DNA from: Bradyrhizobium sp. dw_411
GTDB lineage: Bacteria; Pseudomonadota; Alphaproteobacteria; Rhizobiales; Xanthobacteraceae
DNA: 64,000 nt
Assembly: GCF_018449695.1 (NCBI RefSeq)
Contig: NZ_JAAVUY010000001.1
Location: 124,001 to 188,000 of the forward strand
Reading direction: 5' to 3'
Under the pieces are notes generated by a model. That model was not told the DNA's origin. It did not search any database and saw only the letters and a list, made by a program, of their open reading frames with translations. The first letter of the stretch is position 1; every line of letters begins with the position of its first letter. Of this stretch, positions 18,624 to 32,051 are shown piece after piece. Both the position numbers and the translations under genes were made by a program.

Positions 18624-19382
18624 ATGCTTGCCCTCGCTGACCCCGATCTCGACAACGGACCGCGGACCGACAGGTCCGCGACGATGCGGATGTGCGCGGT
18701 CACGCGGCAGGTGCTGCCGATCGATGAACTGATCCGGTTCGTCGTCTCGCCCCAGAGCGAGGTATTGGCGGATTTGAAGCGCAAGCTTCCCGGCCGGGGC
18801 CTGTGGGTGACGGCCTCGCGGCAGACGGTTGCAGAAGCGGTCAAACGTCACCAATTTAGCAAAGGCTTCAAACGCGAGGTCCGCGCCGCGCCGACACTCG
18901 CGGCCGATACCGAAGCCTTGCTGGTGCGCAGTGCGATCGAAGCCCTCGCGATGGCCGCCAAGGCCGGGCAGGTGGTCGCCGGTTTCAGCAAGGTCGAGGG
19001 CGCCCTCGAAGCTGCCTTCAAAGGTAATTTGGCCCAGCGGCAGACCCAGGCTTCGGTCCATGCCCTGATCCATGCCTCCGACGGGGCGGCGGACGGAATC
19101 CGGAAATTGGACGCCATCGTCCGGCAAAATACCGGGAATATCGAAGAATCGAGCCCCTTCCCGGTAGTCACGGCGCTGACTTCGGAACAATTGGATTTGG
19201 CACTTGGCCGGTCAAATGTGATACATGCTGCCCTGCTCGCGGGCCCGGCGAGCAAGACCTTCCTGTCGCGCAGCCAAATCCTGGTCCGATACCGGATGGC
19301 GGATGACGACAGGACAGCCGGCCAAGCGACCCAGAATTCGCCGACACAGACCGTGCGGACACGCACGACGAAACAGGATTAG
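18624..19382 (+). CDS. YlxR-family RNA-binding protein with L7Ae-like domain
   Basis: 252 residues. The YlxR/DUF448 domain (about 20-90: RMCAVTRQVLPIDELIRFV, PGRGLWV) is followed by a ribosomal L7Ae-like segment (about 98-200: AGQVVAGFSKVEGAL). Found between nusA and infB in many bacteria, where it is thought to bind RNA. A GGAGAGA ribosome-binding site lies 12 bases upstream of the ATG. The single-chain YlxR-L7Ae fusion is normal for alphaproteobacteria. Confidence 0.88.
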   Translation: MLALADPDLDNGPRTDRSATMRMCAVTRQVLPIDELIRFVVSPQSEVLADLKRKLPGRGLWVTASRQTVAEAVKRHQFSKGFKREVRAAPTLAADTEALLVRSAIEALAMAAKAGQVVAGFSKVEGALEAAFKGNLAQRQTQASVHALIHASDGAADGIRKLDAIVRQNTGNIEESSPFPVVTALTSEQLDLALGRSNVIHAALLAGPASKTFLSRSQILVRYRMADDDRTAGQATQNSPTQTVRTRTTKQD

Positions 19383-19391
19383 GACTGCTGA

Positions 19392-22019
<2,628 letters not shown>

Positions 22020-22047
22020 GTCCAAACCTTACAGAAAGCTCTGCCTG

Positions 22048-22137
22048 CTTCATCCTGCGAGGCGCGGCCAGATAGCCGCTCCTCGAAATGAAGACCGAAC
22101 CCTGATTTTTATGGTGTGGAGCGCAGCTTTGCTGCGC
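22048..22137. repeat. Palindromic repeat between infB and rbfA
   Basis: Outer arms CTTCAT (22048) / ATGAAG (22088-22093) and inner CGAGGCGCGGC / GCCGCTCCTCG (one mismatch) form a long imperfect hairpin like the CATCCT...AGGATG palindromes common in Bradyrhizobium genomes. A second perfect hairpin, GCGCAGC-TTT-GCTGCGC, follows at 22121-22137. Neither has a U-run, so rbfA is likely still cotranscribed, but the RNA between the two genes is strongly structured. Confidence 0.65.
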
Positions 22138-22170
22138 GTCTCCCGCCGTTAGGCCATTGAGAAAACGACA

Positions 22171-22590
22171 ATGCCCAGTCATCACAAGAAGAGTTCCGCT
22201 CCCGGCGGCTCGCAGCGTCAGTTGCGCGTGGGCGAAACCGTGCGCCATGCGATTGCGGATATCCTGTCGCAAGGCAGCGTGCACGATCCCGACCTTGAAG
22301 GTCACATCATCACCGTGCCCGAGGTGCGGATGTCGCCGGATCTGAAACTGGCGACGGTGTATGTGATGCCGCTCGGCGGACGCGAGATCGACAAGGTGAT
22401 CGCGACGCTGGATCGCAACAAGAAGTTCCTGCGCGGGGAAGTGGCGCATCGCGTTAACTTAAAATTTGCGCCTGATCTTCGCTTCCGCACCGACGAACGA
22501 TTCGATGAAGCGGAACGAATAGAGAAATTACTGCGAACACCTGCGGTGCAAAGAGACCTCGCACCAGATTCGCCAGATTCGGAAGAGTGA
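22171..22590 (+). CDS. rbfA: Ribosome-binding factor A
   Basis: 139 residues with the KH-like RbfA fold: [38 protein letters not shown] and a C-terminal [19 protein letters not shown]. It binds 16S rRNA during late 30S maturation and the cold response. truB begins 1-4 bases after the stop. Confidence 0.95.
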   Translation: MPSHHKKSSAPGGSQRQLRVGETVRHAIADILSQGSVHDPDLEGHIITVPEVRMSPDLKLATVYVMPLGGREIDKVIATLDRNKKFLRGEVAHRVNLKFAPDLRFRTDERFDEAERIEKLLRTPAVQRDLAPDSPDSEE

Positions 22591-22594
22591 ATTG

Positions 22595-23692
22595 ATGATC
22601 GTGACCACTGCCAACAGCCTCATTGAGCCGCTAACAGGCGATTCGAACGAGGCGACAAAAAATATTTCTTCGGATGCACCGCGCGAGGGGAATCACCCGC
22701 GCTCGGGCAAGCAGCCGCGCCAGAACAACCAGCCGCGCCGCGACAAACGCGACGTCCATGGCTGGGTCGTGCTCGACAAGCCGATCGGCATGACCTCGAC
22801 CCAGGCGGTCGCGGTGGTGAAACGGCTGTTCCAGGCCAAGCGCGCCGGCCATGCCGGCACCCTCGATCCGCTGGCGTCCGGCGGTCTGCCGATCGCTATG
22901 GGCGAAGCCACCAAGACCGTCCCTTTCGTGATGGACGGCCGCAAGCGCTATCGCTTCACGGTGTGCTGGGGCGAGGAACGCGATACCGACGACACCGAGG
23001 GCCGGGTCACCCATACCAGCGAGGTCAGACCCTCCGCCGAGGCGATTTCCGCTTTGTTGCCGCGGTTTACTGGCGTCATCGAGCAGATCCCGCCGCAATA
23101 TTCGGCCATCAAGGTCCAGGGCGAGCGGGCCTATGATTTGGCGCGGGACGGCGAGACGGTGGATTTGAAGCCGCGCCCGGTCGAGATTCACGAATTATCC
23201 CTTGTAGAACAGTTAGATAGTAGCCGGTCTGTATTCGAAGCCGAATGCGGCAAGGGAACCTATGTACGGGCGCTGGCCCGCGACATGGGCCGGCTGCTCG
23301 GCTGTTTTGGCCATATCTGCGCCCTGCGACGGACCCTGGTTGGCCCATTTGGTGAGGCGGACATGATTCCACTGGAACAGTTGGAGGCTTTGTGCGATAG
23401 AGCCGCGTCTGGCGAGGGCAGCCTCGCCGACGCGCTTTTGCCCGTTGAGACCGCGCTGGACGACATCCCGGCACTGGCCGTCACACGGGCTGATGCGGCA
23501 AGGCTCCATCGGGGCCAGGCCGTTTTGTTGCGCGGACGGGATGCGCCCAATAGTAGCGGCACAGTCTATGTCACGGTGGCAGGCCGGCTTTTGGCCCTCG
23601 CCGAAATTGGCAATGGCGAACTCATCCCCAAGCGCGTGTTCAACCTGACCGGACTGACTGCCAGTTCGGCTCGCAGCAATGAAAGTATCTGA
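22595..23692 (+). CDS. truB: tRNA pseudouridine-55 synthase
   Basis: 365 residues from ATG 22595 (a TTG at 22592 is also open). The catalytic Asp lies in [39 protein letters not shown], the [16 protein letters not shown] block and the C-terminal PUA-like region match TruB. The first 45 residues form a variable, basic, Asn/Arg-rich leader. Makes psi55 in the T-loop of tRNAs. Confidence 0.95.
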   Translation: MIVTTANSLIEPLTGDSNEATKNISSDAPREGNHPRSGKQPRQNNQPRRDKRDVHGWVVLDKPIGMTSTQAVAVVKRLFQAKRAGHAGTLDPLASGGLPIAMGEATKTVPFVMDGRKRYRFTVCWGEERDTDDTEGRVTHTSEVRPSAEAISALLPRFTGVIEQIPPQYSAIKVQGERAYDLARDGETVDLKPRPVEIHELSLVEQLDSSRSVFEAECGKGTYVRALARDMGRLLGCFGHICALRRTLVGPFGEADMIPLEQLEALCDRAASGEGSLADALLPVETALDDIPALAVTRADAARLHRGQAVLLRGRDAPNSSGTVYVTVAGRLLALAEIGNGELIPKRVFNLTGLTASSARSNESI

Positions 23693-23694
23693 CG

Positions 23695-23964
23695 ATGTCG
23701 ATTACCGCAGAACGCAAAGCGGAAGTCATCAAGACCAATGCCAACAAGGCCGGCGACACCGGCTCGCCCGAGGTCCAAGTTGCGATCCTGTCGGAACGCA
23801 TCAACAACCTTACCGGACATTTCAAATCCCACGTGAAGGACAATCATTCGCGCCGGGGGCTTTTGAAAATGGTCGCAACGCGCCGTTCGCTGCTTGACTA
23901 CATCAAGCGGAAGGACGAGGCGCGTTACAAGACGCTGCTCGAAAAGCACAACATTCGCCGCTGA
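23695..23964 (+). CDS. rpsO: 30S ribosomal protein S15
   Basis: 89 residues, exactly the standard S15 length. Conserved [20 protein letters not shown] and [20 protein letters not shown] are present. It binds the central domain of 16S rRNA. Two bases after truB, and upstream of pnp as in E. coli. Confidence 0.97.
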   Translation: MSITAERKAEVIKTNANKAGDTGSPEVQVAILSERINNLTGHFKSHVKDNHSRRGLLKMVATRRSLLDYIKRKDEARYKTLLEKHNIRR

Positions 23965-23973
23965 GTACAGTTC

Positions 23974-24196
23974 ACGCGCGCATCCTGCGCGCGTATTTGC
24001 GCGCGGACTTTATAACGTCCGCGCGGCGTATCCAGCCGCAATCCGGCGGCTGGGTGTAACGGGCAAGAAGCCCGTACCATCGGAAGGATGGACGCCATTC
24101 GAAAATCAAAGACCATGGCAGGATCGCTGGATGCTGATCGCGCAATGCGCTCAACATCTCGCAATCTTGCGCATGGTCTTTGCGTTTCAGGCGTCC
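23974..24196 (+). promoter_or_regulatory. Structured pnp leader with long RNase III-type stem
   Basis: The 264-base rpsO-pnp gap is packed with hairpins. ACGCGCGCA/TGCGCGCGT (23974-23994), CGCGCGGAC/GTCCGCGCG (24000-24025), CCAGCCGC/GCGGCTGG (24032-24053) and ACGGGC/GCCCGT (24059-24075) are followed by a long stem in which GGACGCC (24090), GAAA (24101) and CAAAGACCATG (24107-24117) pair with CATGGTCTTTG (24172-24182), TTTC (24185) and GGCGTCC (24190-24196). In E. coli a comparable stem is cut by RNase III so PNPase can repress its own mRNA. Confidence 0.7.
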
Positions 24197-24228
24197 CTGC
24201 TTTCGTGAACCCATGAAAGAAAATCACA

Positions 24229-26379
<2,151 letters not shown>

Positions 26380-26403
26380 TCGCTCCCGAAATTCTTGTTA
26401 GCG

Positions 26404-26431
26404 AAAGGGCGGCTGAACAGCCGCCCTTTTT
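26404..26431 (+). terminator. Intrinsic terminator after pnp
   Basis: Perfect 11-bp stem AAAGGGCGGCT / AGCCGCCCTTT with GAAC loop and a five-T run (26427-26431). Confidence 0.92.
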
Positions 26432-26490
26432 ATTTGCGCCATTGCCGCGAGATTCGGAATAATCCCGCTGCACGCAGAGTCTATTACCTC

Positions 26491-26594
26491 GGGAGGGTCA
26501 GGGTGGGGCTCTTCGGAGCGCGACCATCATCGTGTATTCCTGTGGCGAGCCCCCCGCTTGCTATAGTAAGCCCCCATCCTGGCCCTCCTCCGCT
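26491..26594. repeat. Degenerate inverted-repeat element, family E
   Basis: GGGAGGGTCAGGGTGGGG (26491-26508) pairs imperfectly with CCCCATCCTGGCCCTCCT (about 26572-26589). The arms match the ends of the longer element at 59096-59258. It lies directly upstream of the GNAT gene and may overlap its promoter. Confidence 0.55.
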
Positions 26595-26609
26595 CGCGGA
26601 ACGCGTTCG

Positions 26610-27074
26610 ATGCCATTACCAACCATCCGTCCCGCGCGGACCGGCGAATACGACGCGGTCGCCCGGGTCTGGATGAATAGCTGGGTCTCCACCGGGCTCG
26701 CAGAGGCCAGTCCTTTTCTGCTGGCCCAATTGCGTGCGCGTATCGCACTCGAAACCGAAAACGGCTGGAGCCTTTACGTCGCCGACGATGACGGCACACT
26801 GGCGGCCATGCTGGCGCTGCATTTGCCTAAAAAGTATCTCGACATGTTATTCGTCGCCCCGGAATATCAGGGGCGCAGCCTTGGACGGACATTGCTCGCT
26901 TTCACACGCCGGCAGATGCCCGACGAAATCGAGCTGCGCTGCGTTCGCGAGAACGAAAAGGCCTGGCGCTGGTATGAACGTGAAGGTTTTGTGTTCGAAC
27001 ACGAAAAAATGGAGCCCATGACCGGATACGTCATGAAGTATTATCGGTGGAAGAATAGGAAGCCTGCCCGATGA
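26610..27074 (+). CDS. GNAT-family N-acetyltransferase
   Basis: 154 residues from ATG 26610. Starts IRPARTGEYDAVARVWMNSW, has the core strand KYLDMLFVAPEYQGRSLGRTLL with the acetyl-CoA loop Q-G-R-S-L-G, and ends ENEKAWRWYEREGFVFE. Substrate unknown. The stop overlaps the GST gene's ATG (ATGA). Confidence 0.87.
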   Translation: MPLPTIRPARTGEYDAVARVWMNSWVSTGLAEASPFLLAQLRARIALETENGWSLYVADDDGTLAAMLALHLPKKYLDMLFVAPEYQGRSLGRTLLAFTRRQMPDEIELRCVRENEKAWRWYEREGFVFEHEKMEPMTGYVMKYYRWKNRKPAR

Positions 27075-27667
27075 TGAAGCTCTATTGGTCGCCGCGCTCG
27101 CGATCGTTTTCCGCATTGTGGCTGATGGAAGAAACCGGGCAACCTTATGAACGCGTGCTGACCGACATTTCGACCGGCGCGCAGAAGGCGCCTGAATATC
27201 TCGCGATCAATCCGATGGGCAAGGTTCCGGCGTTGCAGGACGGCGACGCGACGCTCGCCGAAGCGGCGGCCATCTGTGCCTATGTCGCCGAACGCTACCC
27301 CGAAGCGAGGCTGGCGCCGCCGCTCGGCGATCCCTTGCGCGCGAAATATCTCTACTGGCTGTTTTTTGCGCCGGGCTGTGTCGAACCCGCGATGGTGCAG
27401 GTCGCCACCAAGATCGAGATGAATCCGGTGGCCGCAGGCTGGGGCGATGCGCAAAAGGTATTCGATGTGCTCGACGCTGCGCTGACCAAGGGACCGTGGT
27501 TGCTCGGCGAGAATTTCTCGGCCGCCGACATCGCGATCGGCTCGGGCCTGAATTTTGCGGTGCGGCTGTTCAAGATGGTGCCGTCGCGCCCGTCCTTTGA
27601 GCGTTACATCGACCGCTGCGCCGCACGGCCGGCGTTCCAGCGCGCGGGCGTGCTTGCGGCGGGATGA
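27071..27667 (+). CDS. Glutathione S-transferase family protein
   Basis: 198 residues: N-terminal thioredoxin-like domain (MKLYWSPRSRSFSALWLMEE, cis-Pro in MGKVPALQDGDATLAEAAAI) and an all-helical C-terminal domain (about 85-198). Conjugates or reduces electrophiles with glutathione; substrate unknown. Either of two adjacent ATGs (27071, 27074) can start it. Confidence 0.9.
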   Translation: MMKLYWSPRSRSFSALWLMEETGQPYERVLTDISTGAQKAPEYLAINPMGKVPALQDGDATLAEAAAICAYVAERYPEARLAPPLGDPLRAKYLYWLFFAPGCVEPAMVQVATKIEMNPVAAGWGDAQKVFDVLDAALTKGPWLLGENFSAADIAIGSGLNFAVRLFKMVPSRPSFERYIDRCAARPAFQRAGVLAAG

Positions 27668-27676
27668 GCGAAGAAT

Positions 27677-27775
27677 CGTAGGGTGGGCAAAGGCGCGTCT
27701 TCGCGCCGTGCCCACCAATCTATCGCTGATTTGTTGTGTTGAGTGGTGGGCGCGCTTCGCTTTGCCCACCCTACG
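27677..27775. repeat. Palindromic repeat family B, long copy
   Basis: 16-bp arms CGTAGGGTGGGCAAAG (27677-27692) and exact complement (27760-27775). The inner part includes GGCGCG/CGCGCC and a second GTGCCCACCA/TGGTGGGC pair. A short copy occurs at 48616. It fills the convergent GST-fabI gap. Confidence 0.85.
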
Positions 27776-27797
27776 GCTGCCACGGCTGCTGAAATCG

Positions 27798-28604
27798 CTA
27801 CTCCGCCGTGTCCTTTAAATCTTCCGGCCGGGGCATCGAAATCACGTTGTAACCGGAATCGACGAAATGGGTTTCGCCGGTCACGCCGCCTGACAGTTCC
27901 GACAACAGATACAGCGCCGAACCGCCCAGCTCTTCCAGAGTCACGCCGCGGCCGAGCGGTGAGTGTTTCTGCTGGAACGCAAACATGGTGCGCGCATCGC
28001 CGATGCCCGAACCCGCCAGGGTGCGAATCGGTCCGGCCGAAATCGCATTTACGCGAATGCCGCGCGGCCCGAAATCGGCCGCAAGATACCGCACCGAAGC
28101 TTCCAGCGCCGCCTTGGCCACGCCCATCACATTGTAGTTCGGCATCACCCGCGTGGAGCCGCCGAAGCTCAGCGTGACCATGGTGCCGCCCGAAGCCGGC
28201 ATCAGCTCAGCCGCGCGCTTGGCCAATTCGGTAAACGAGAAACACGATATCAGCATCGTGCGCGAGAAATTTTCGCGGCTGGTGTCGGCGTAACGTCCCT
28301 TCAGCTCATTCTTGTCGGAGAACGCAATGGCGTGAACCAGAAAATCCAGTTGGCCCCATTTGTCGCGCAGCGTCTCGAACACGGAATCGACGCTGGCGAT
28401 ATTTTCCACATCGCAGGGCAGCACCAGTTCGACGCCAAGCGATTGCGCCAGCGGCTTGACGCGTTTGCCGAGCGCATCGCCCTGAAACGTGAAAGCGAGT
28501 TCCGCGCCCTGCCCCGCGAGCGCCTTGGCAATGCCCCAGGCAATCGAATGATCATTGGCGATGCCCATGATCAATCCACGTTTGCCTTTCATCAGGTCTT
28601 GCAT
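27798..28604 (-). CDS. fabI: Enoyl-ACP reductase (NADH), FabI
   Basis: 268 residues from ATG 28604; an upstream in-frame ATG at 28706 lies inside a repeat and is rejected. SDR fold with the FabI-type NAD loop (GIANDHSIAWGIAKAL) and catalytic Tyr-x6-Lys in YNVMGVAKAALEA. Reduces the trans-2 double bond in fatty-acid elongation. Third gene of fabA-fabB-fabI, separated from fabB by a palindromic repeat. Confidence 0.94.
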   Translation of the reverse strand: MQDLMKGKRGLIMGIANDHSIAWGIAKALAGQGAELAFTFQGDALGKRVKPLAQSLGVELVLPCDVENIASVDSVFETLRDKWGQLDFLVHAIAFSDKNELKGRYADTSRENFSRTMLISCFSFTELAKRAAELMPASGGTMVTLSFGGSTRVMPNYNVMGVAKAALEASVRYLAADFGPRGIRVNAISAGPIRTLAGSGIGDARTMFAFQQKHSPLGRGVTLEELGGSALYLLSELSGGVTGETHFVDSGYNVISMPRPEDLKDTAE

Positions 28605-28649
28605 CGTCCGAGTACCTTCTCTTGTGTATTGGTCGGATTTATCTCGGCC

Positions 28650-28704
28650 ATCCACGTCTTCGATGTGGAGTTTAAAGACGTGGATGCCCGGCACAAGGCC
28701 GGGC
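28650..28704. repeat. Palindromic repeat family C, copy 1
   Basis: Two adjacent hairpins: ATCCACGTCTT (28650) / AAGACGTGGAT (28675-28685), and GCCCGGC (28686) / GCCGGGC (28698-28704), followed by ATGACGA. Same design as the element at 31425. Located in the fabB-fabI gap of 137 bases. Confidence 0.8.
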
Positions 28705-28741
28705 ATGACGATGAATTGGGATATTCAGGTCGCGCGCAGTC

Positions 28742-29965
28742 TCACGCGTCCAGCCGCTTGAACACCAGCGTGGCGTTGGTGCCGCCGAATCCGAAGGAAT
28801 TGGAAAGTACGGTGCCGAGCTTGGCATTGTCGATGCGCTTGCGCACGATCGGCATGTCGGCGAACACCGGGTCGAGCTCGGTGATGTGGGCGCTTTCGCA
28901 AATGAAACCATTGTTCATCATCAGCAGCGAATAGATCGCTTCCTGCACGCCGGTGGCGCCGAGCGAATGGCCGGTCAGCGCCTTGGTCGCGGAGATCGGC
29001 GGACACGCCTCGCCGGTGCCGAACACCTTGCGGATCGCCTCCATTTCAGGCGGATCGCCGGCAGGTGTCGAGGTCGCATGCGGATTGATGTAATCGATCT
29101 TGGTCTTGACCGTCGACATCGCCATTTTCATGCAGCGTTCGGCGCCCTCGCCCGAAGGAGCGACCATGTCATAGCCGTCGGAGGTGGCGCCGTAGCCGAC
29201 GATCTCGCCATAGATGCGCGCGCCCCGCGCCTTGGCATGTTCAAGTTCTTCGAGAACGACCACGCCGGCGCCGCCGGCAATGACAAATCCGTCGCGGCTG
29301 ACGTCATAGGGGCGCGAGGCGGTCGCGGGCGTATCATTGTACTTCGACGACATCGCGCCCATCGCGTCGAACAGCACCGACATCGACCAGTCGAGATCCT
29401 CGCAGCCGCCGGCAAAAATAATGTCCTGCTTGCCGATCTGGATGGTCTCGTAGGCATTGCCGATGCAATGGTTCGACGTGGCGCAGGCCGATGAGATCGA
29501 ATAGTTCACGCCCTTGATCTTGAACCAGGTGGCGAGCGTCGCGGAAGCCATCGACGACATCGCCTTCGGCACCGCGAACGGGCCGACCCGCTTCGGCCCC
29601 TTGGTGCGGGCGGTATCGGCCGCTTCAATGATGGTGCGGGTTGACGGGCCGCCGGAGCCCATGATGATGCCGGTACGCTCGTTGGAAATTTCCGACGGCC
29701 CGAGGCCGGAATCCTGAATCGCCTGTTCCATCGCGACGTGATTCCACGCCGAGCCTTCGGCGAGGAAACGCATCGCACGCCTATCGATCATCGCGGACGG
29801 GTCGAGTGTTGGCGCCCCCTGAACCTGGGAGCGGAAACCGAGCTCCGCATATTTTTCAGCGCGCGTGATTCCGGATTTTGCCCCGTGGAGGCTCGCCAGC
29901 ACTTCCTGGGTGTTGTTTCCGATGGATGAGACGATGCCCATCCCCGTGATGACAACCCGCTTCAT
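28742..29965 (-). CDS. fabB: 3-oxoacyl-ACP synthase I, FabB
   Basis: 407 residues. Catalytic Cys in [12 protein letters not shown] (about 163), His in [11 protein letters not shown] and His in GHSLGATG. The pairing with FabA and the overall length identify the condensing enzyme needed for unsaturated fatty acids. The gene follows fabA after 76 bases on the minus strand. Confidence 0.96.
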   Translation of the reverse strand: MKRVVITGMGIVSSIGNNTQEVLASLHGAKSGITRAEKYAELGFRSQVQGAPTLDPSAMIDRRAMRFLAEGSAWNHVAMEQAIQDSGLGPSEISNERTGIIMGSGGPSTRTIIEAADTARTKGPKRVGPFAVPKAMSSMASATLATWFKIKGVNYSISSACATSNHCIGNAYETIQIGKQDIIFAGGCEDLDWSMSVLFDAMGAMSSKYNDTPATASRPYDVSRDGFVIAGGAGVVVLEELEHAKARGARIYGEIVGYGATSDGYDMVAPSGEGAERCMKMAMSTVKTKIDYINPHATSTPAGDPPEMEAIRKVFGTGEACPPISATKALTGHSLGATGVQEAIYSLLMMNNGFICESAHITELDPVFADMPIVRKRIDNAKLGTVLSNSFGFGGTNATLVFKRLDA

Positions 29966-30041
29966 GATCGCCTCGCCCTGTCGTTACGTTATTATGACCG
30001 TTATCAATCTGAATGCCGTCTCTTGCGCTGCAGCAGGTAGC

Positions 30042-30572
30042 TTATGTTCCCGATTGCGGTGCGGTGTCCTGCTTGAACAGCCCGACCTTCAGATCCTTCG
30101 CGCGATAGATAATCTCGCCGTCCATGGAAAGCCAGCCATCGGCAATACCCAACACCAGCTTTGAACGCATCACCCGTTTGATATCGATGTTGTACACAAC
30201 CTTGCGGACGTTCGGCAGAACCTGTCCGGCCAGCTTCAGTTCCCCGAGCCCCAGCGCCCGGCCGCGGCCTGCGCCGCCGGTCCAGCCCAGAAAAAATCCA
30301 ACCATCTGCCAGAGCGCATCGAGACCAAGGCATCCCGGCATCACCGGATCGTTCTTGAAATGGCATCCGAAAAACCAGAGGTCCGGCTTCACGTCGAGTT
30401 CGGCGCGGACGACACCCTTGCCATGCTCGCCGCCGGTCTCCGATATCTCGCTGATGCGGTCGAACATCAGCATCGGCGGTAGCGGCAACTGGGCGTTGCC
30501 GGGGCCGAACAGCTCGCCGCGGGCGCATGCCAGCAGATCTTCGTATTCATAACCGCCGCGCCGATCCAGCAT
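30042..30572 (-). CDS. fabA: 3-hydroxydecanoyl-ACP dehydratase/isomerase FabA
   Basis: 176 residues from ATG 30572 (E. coli FabA has 172); the longer open frame to 30698 runs through a repeat and palindrome. The active-site His is in [14 protein letters not shown] and the Asp in GLDALWQM. It dehydrates 3-hydroxydecanoyl-ACP and isomerises trans-2 to cis-3-decenoyl-ACP. Divergent from irr, an arrangement shared with Bradyrhizobium. Confidence 0.95.
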   Translation of the reverse strand: MLDRRGGYEYEDLLACARGELFGPGNAQLPLPPMLMFDRISEISETGGEHGKGVVRAELDVKPDLWFFGCHFKNDPVMPGCLGLDALWQMVGFFLGWTGGAGRGRALGLGELKLAGQVLPNVRKVVYNIDIKRVMRSKLVLGIADGWLSMDGEIIYRAKDLKVGLFKQDTAPQSGT

Positions 30573-30602
30573 GGTGCCAGCCTTTTCAAAGTCCTGAGGA
30601 AG

Positions 30603-30663
30603 CGTTTTCGAGCGAAATGGACCTGTTTCGCGTAGGAAGCACGCCAATTTTGACCGATTGGCG
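30603..30663. promoter_or_regulatory. Repeat-like segment and inverted repeat upstream of fabA
   Basis: The 344-base fabA-irr gap holds, 30 bases before fabA, GTTTTCGAGCGAAATGGACC with TTTCGCGT, resembling a TTTCGAGCGAA...TTCGCGTGAAGAAAA intergenic repeat I recall from Bradyrhizobium. Next to it is the inverted repeat CGCCAAT-N8-ATTGGCG (30642-30663), a possible operator for the fab genes. From 30664 to 30845 I see nothing definite. Confidence 0.45.
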
Positions 30664-30845
30664 CTGAAACCACAGGTCAGGATAAGGTCCTGCAGCAACC
30701 AGTGCTCGCCTTTGCCGAAAACGCAAGGCTATGTCCGCGCGCTCTCTATCATAGGCCCAGCGGGTGGCAAAGCGCCCCGCCAGGGCAAATAGCCGCGTTT
30801 TCCGGTCATCGGCTTAACCTTGCGCCGGTTCTAGTTGCGAAAAAC

Positions 30846-30874
30846 TTGCATCTACCGGGTTTCCCCTCTATATT
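30846..30874 (+). promoter_or_regulatory. Candidate promoter of irr
   Basis: TTGCAT (30846-30851), 17 bases, TATATT (30869-30874). Predicted start near 30881, about 35 bases before the irr ATG. No exact copy of the iron-control-element consensus was found around it. Confidence 0.6.
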
Positions 30875-30916
30875 TTCCTGAGATAGTGCAGAACGAGTGC
30901 GGTGCCGGACGTGGAA

Positions 30917-31408
30917 ATGAACGACAACGATTCGATGTTGAATGATGACGCCGCCGATTCCGTGGCCCACCTTGCGGGACACCAGCCGGCACTGACCGGT
31001 TGTCCGTGGCACGACGTCAACGAGATGCTGCAGGCCGCGGGCCTGCGCCCGACCCGTCAACGCATGGCGCTGGGCTGGCTCCTGTTCGGCAAGGGCGCGC
31101 GCCATCTCACCGCGGAAATGCTGTACGAGGAGGCGACCCTCGCCAAGGTCCCGGTGTCACTCGCCACCGTCTACAACACGCTCAACCAGCTCACCGATGC
31201 GGGCTTGCTGCGCCAGGTCAGCGTCGACGGCACCAAGACCTATTTCGACACCAACGTCACGACGCATCACCACTTCTATCTCGAGAACAACCACGAGCTG
31301 GTCGATATTCCGGATCCGCATCTGGTGCTGCAGAAGATGCCCGAAGTGCCCGAGGGCTATGAGATCGCCCGGGTCGACATGGTCGTCCGGCTGCGCAAGA
31401 AGCGCTGA
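30917..31408 (+). CDS. irr: Iron-responsive transcriptional regulator Irr
   Basis: 163 residues from ATG 30917, the length known for Bradyrhizobium Irr; a GTG at 30902 would add five. The heme-regulatory motif GCPWHD places Cys at 29, and the second heme site HHH is at 117-119, both as in B. japonicum. The Fur-type HTH is VPVSLATVYNTLNQLTDAGLL. Irr controls iron and heme genes when iron is low and is degraded on binding heme. Part of the Fur superfamily with the 6067 gene. Confidence 0.96.
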   Translation: MNDNDSMLNDDAADSVAHLAGHQPALTGCPWHDVNEMLQAAGLRPTRQRMALGWLLFGKGARHLTAEMLYEEATLAKVPVSLATVYNTLNQLTDAGLLRQVSVDGTKTYFDTNVTTHHHFYLENNHELVDIPDPHLVLQKMPEVPEGYEIARVDMVVRLRKKR

Positions 31409-31424
31409 GCGAAAGACGCGAAAT

Positions 31425-31513
31425 CGTCATACGCGGGCTTGACCCGCGTATCCATCACTTCACGAAATGCTTTTCGAAGCGCGATGGATTGCCGGGTCAA
31501 GCCCGGCAATGAC
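31425..31513. repeat. Palindromic repeat family C, copy 2
   Basis: Outer CGTCAT/ATGAC; hairpin ACGCGGG-CTTGA-CCCGCGT (31431-31449); ATCCATC (31450) / GATGGAT (31483-31489); and TTGCCGGG-TCAAG-CCCGGCAA (31489-31509). It occupies the whole irr-SH3 convergent gap. Confidence 0.85.
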
Positions 31514-31520
31514 AAAAATC

Positions 31521-32051
31521 TCACTCCACCTTCTCGTCCGCATAGACGCCCCACAGGCGCTGCTGTTCGATCCAGCCATCGAAACCGTTGCCGGCGACGT
31601 GGCACCAGCCGGATGTGCATTTCTTGACCTGGGCCACGACACCGACCTGCAAACGGGCGGCGATCGCGCTGGCGCCATCGGCGCTATCATGCAGCGGCGC
31701 CAGATCGTCCTTGCTCTTCATGGTGACGACGGCGGTGCGGCGGCCTGACAGCAGCGAATGATAGACCCAGCCTTCGGCGCCTTCGGAATCGCGGACCCGG
31801 CGCCAGTTCTCGAACTCGGCGGTGATCTCAACCGGCAGGCCGGAGCGGGTGTAGACCCAGGCGACGTCGTTATCCTTGGTCGGGCCGGCCCTGACATTCA
31901 CATGATCGGATTTGAGGCTGACATAGCGCGGCACCGGCAGACCGCTGGTGGTGAGCGCCGAATCCTTTGCCGACAATGCCGTGCCGACCGAGGCCCCCAG
32001 CAAGCAACCCGCGACAACCACCACAGAATAGAAACGCCTCAACGCCATCAA
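31521..32051 (-). CDS. Exported SH3-domain protein
   Basis: 176 residues (ATG 32051, or 32048). Signal peptide about 1-28 (RRFYSVVVVAGCLLGASVGTALSA). Two bacterial SH3-like units follow: about 43-105 (YVSLKSDHVNVRAGPTKDN) and about 115-170 (DDLAPLHDSADGASAIAARL, GWIEQQRLWGVY). Such periplasmic SH3 proteins often bind cell wall; the specific role is unknown. Cys pair in VKKCTSGWCHV may form a disulfide. Confidence 0.85.
   Translation of the reverse strand: MMALRRFYSVVVVAGCLLGASVGTALSAKDSALTTSGLPVPRYVSLKSDHVNVRAGPTKDNDVAWVYTRSGLPVEITAEFENWRRVRDSEGAEGWVYHSLLSGRRTAVVTMKSKDDLAPLHDSADGASAIAARLQVGVVAQVKKCTSGWCHVAGNGFDGWIEQQRLWGVYADEKVE

Noticed and set aside
23965..24228. A tRNA or small RNA gene in the rpsO-pnp gap
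   Set aside because: The hairpins do not make a cloverleaf (no T-loop GGTTCRAAT, no CCA-compatible acceptor stem). A pnp leader explains the structure better, as the mRNA continues into pnp.
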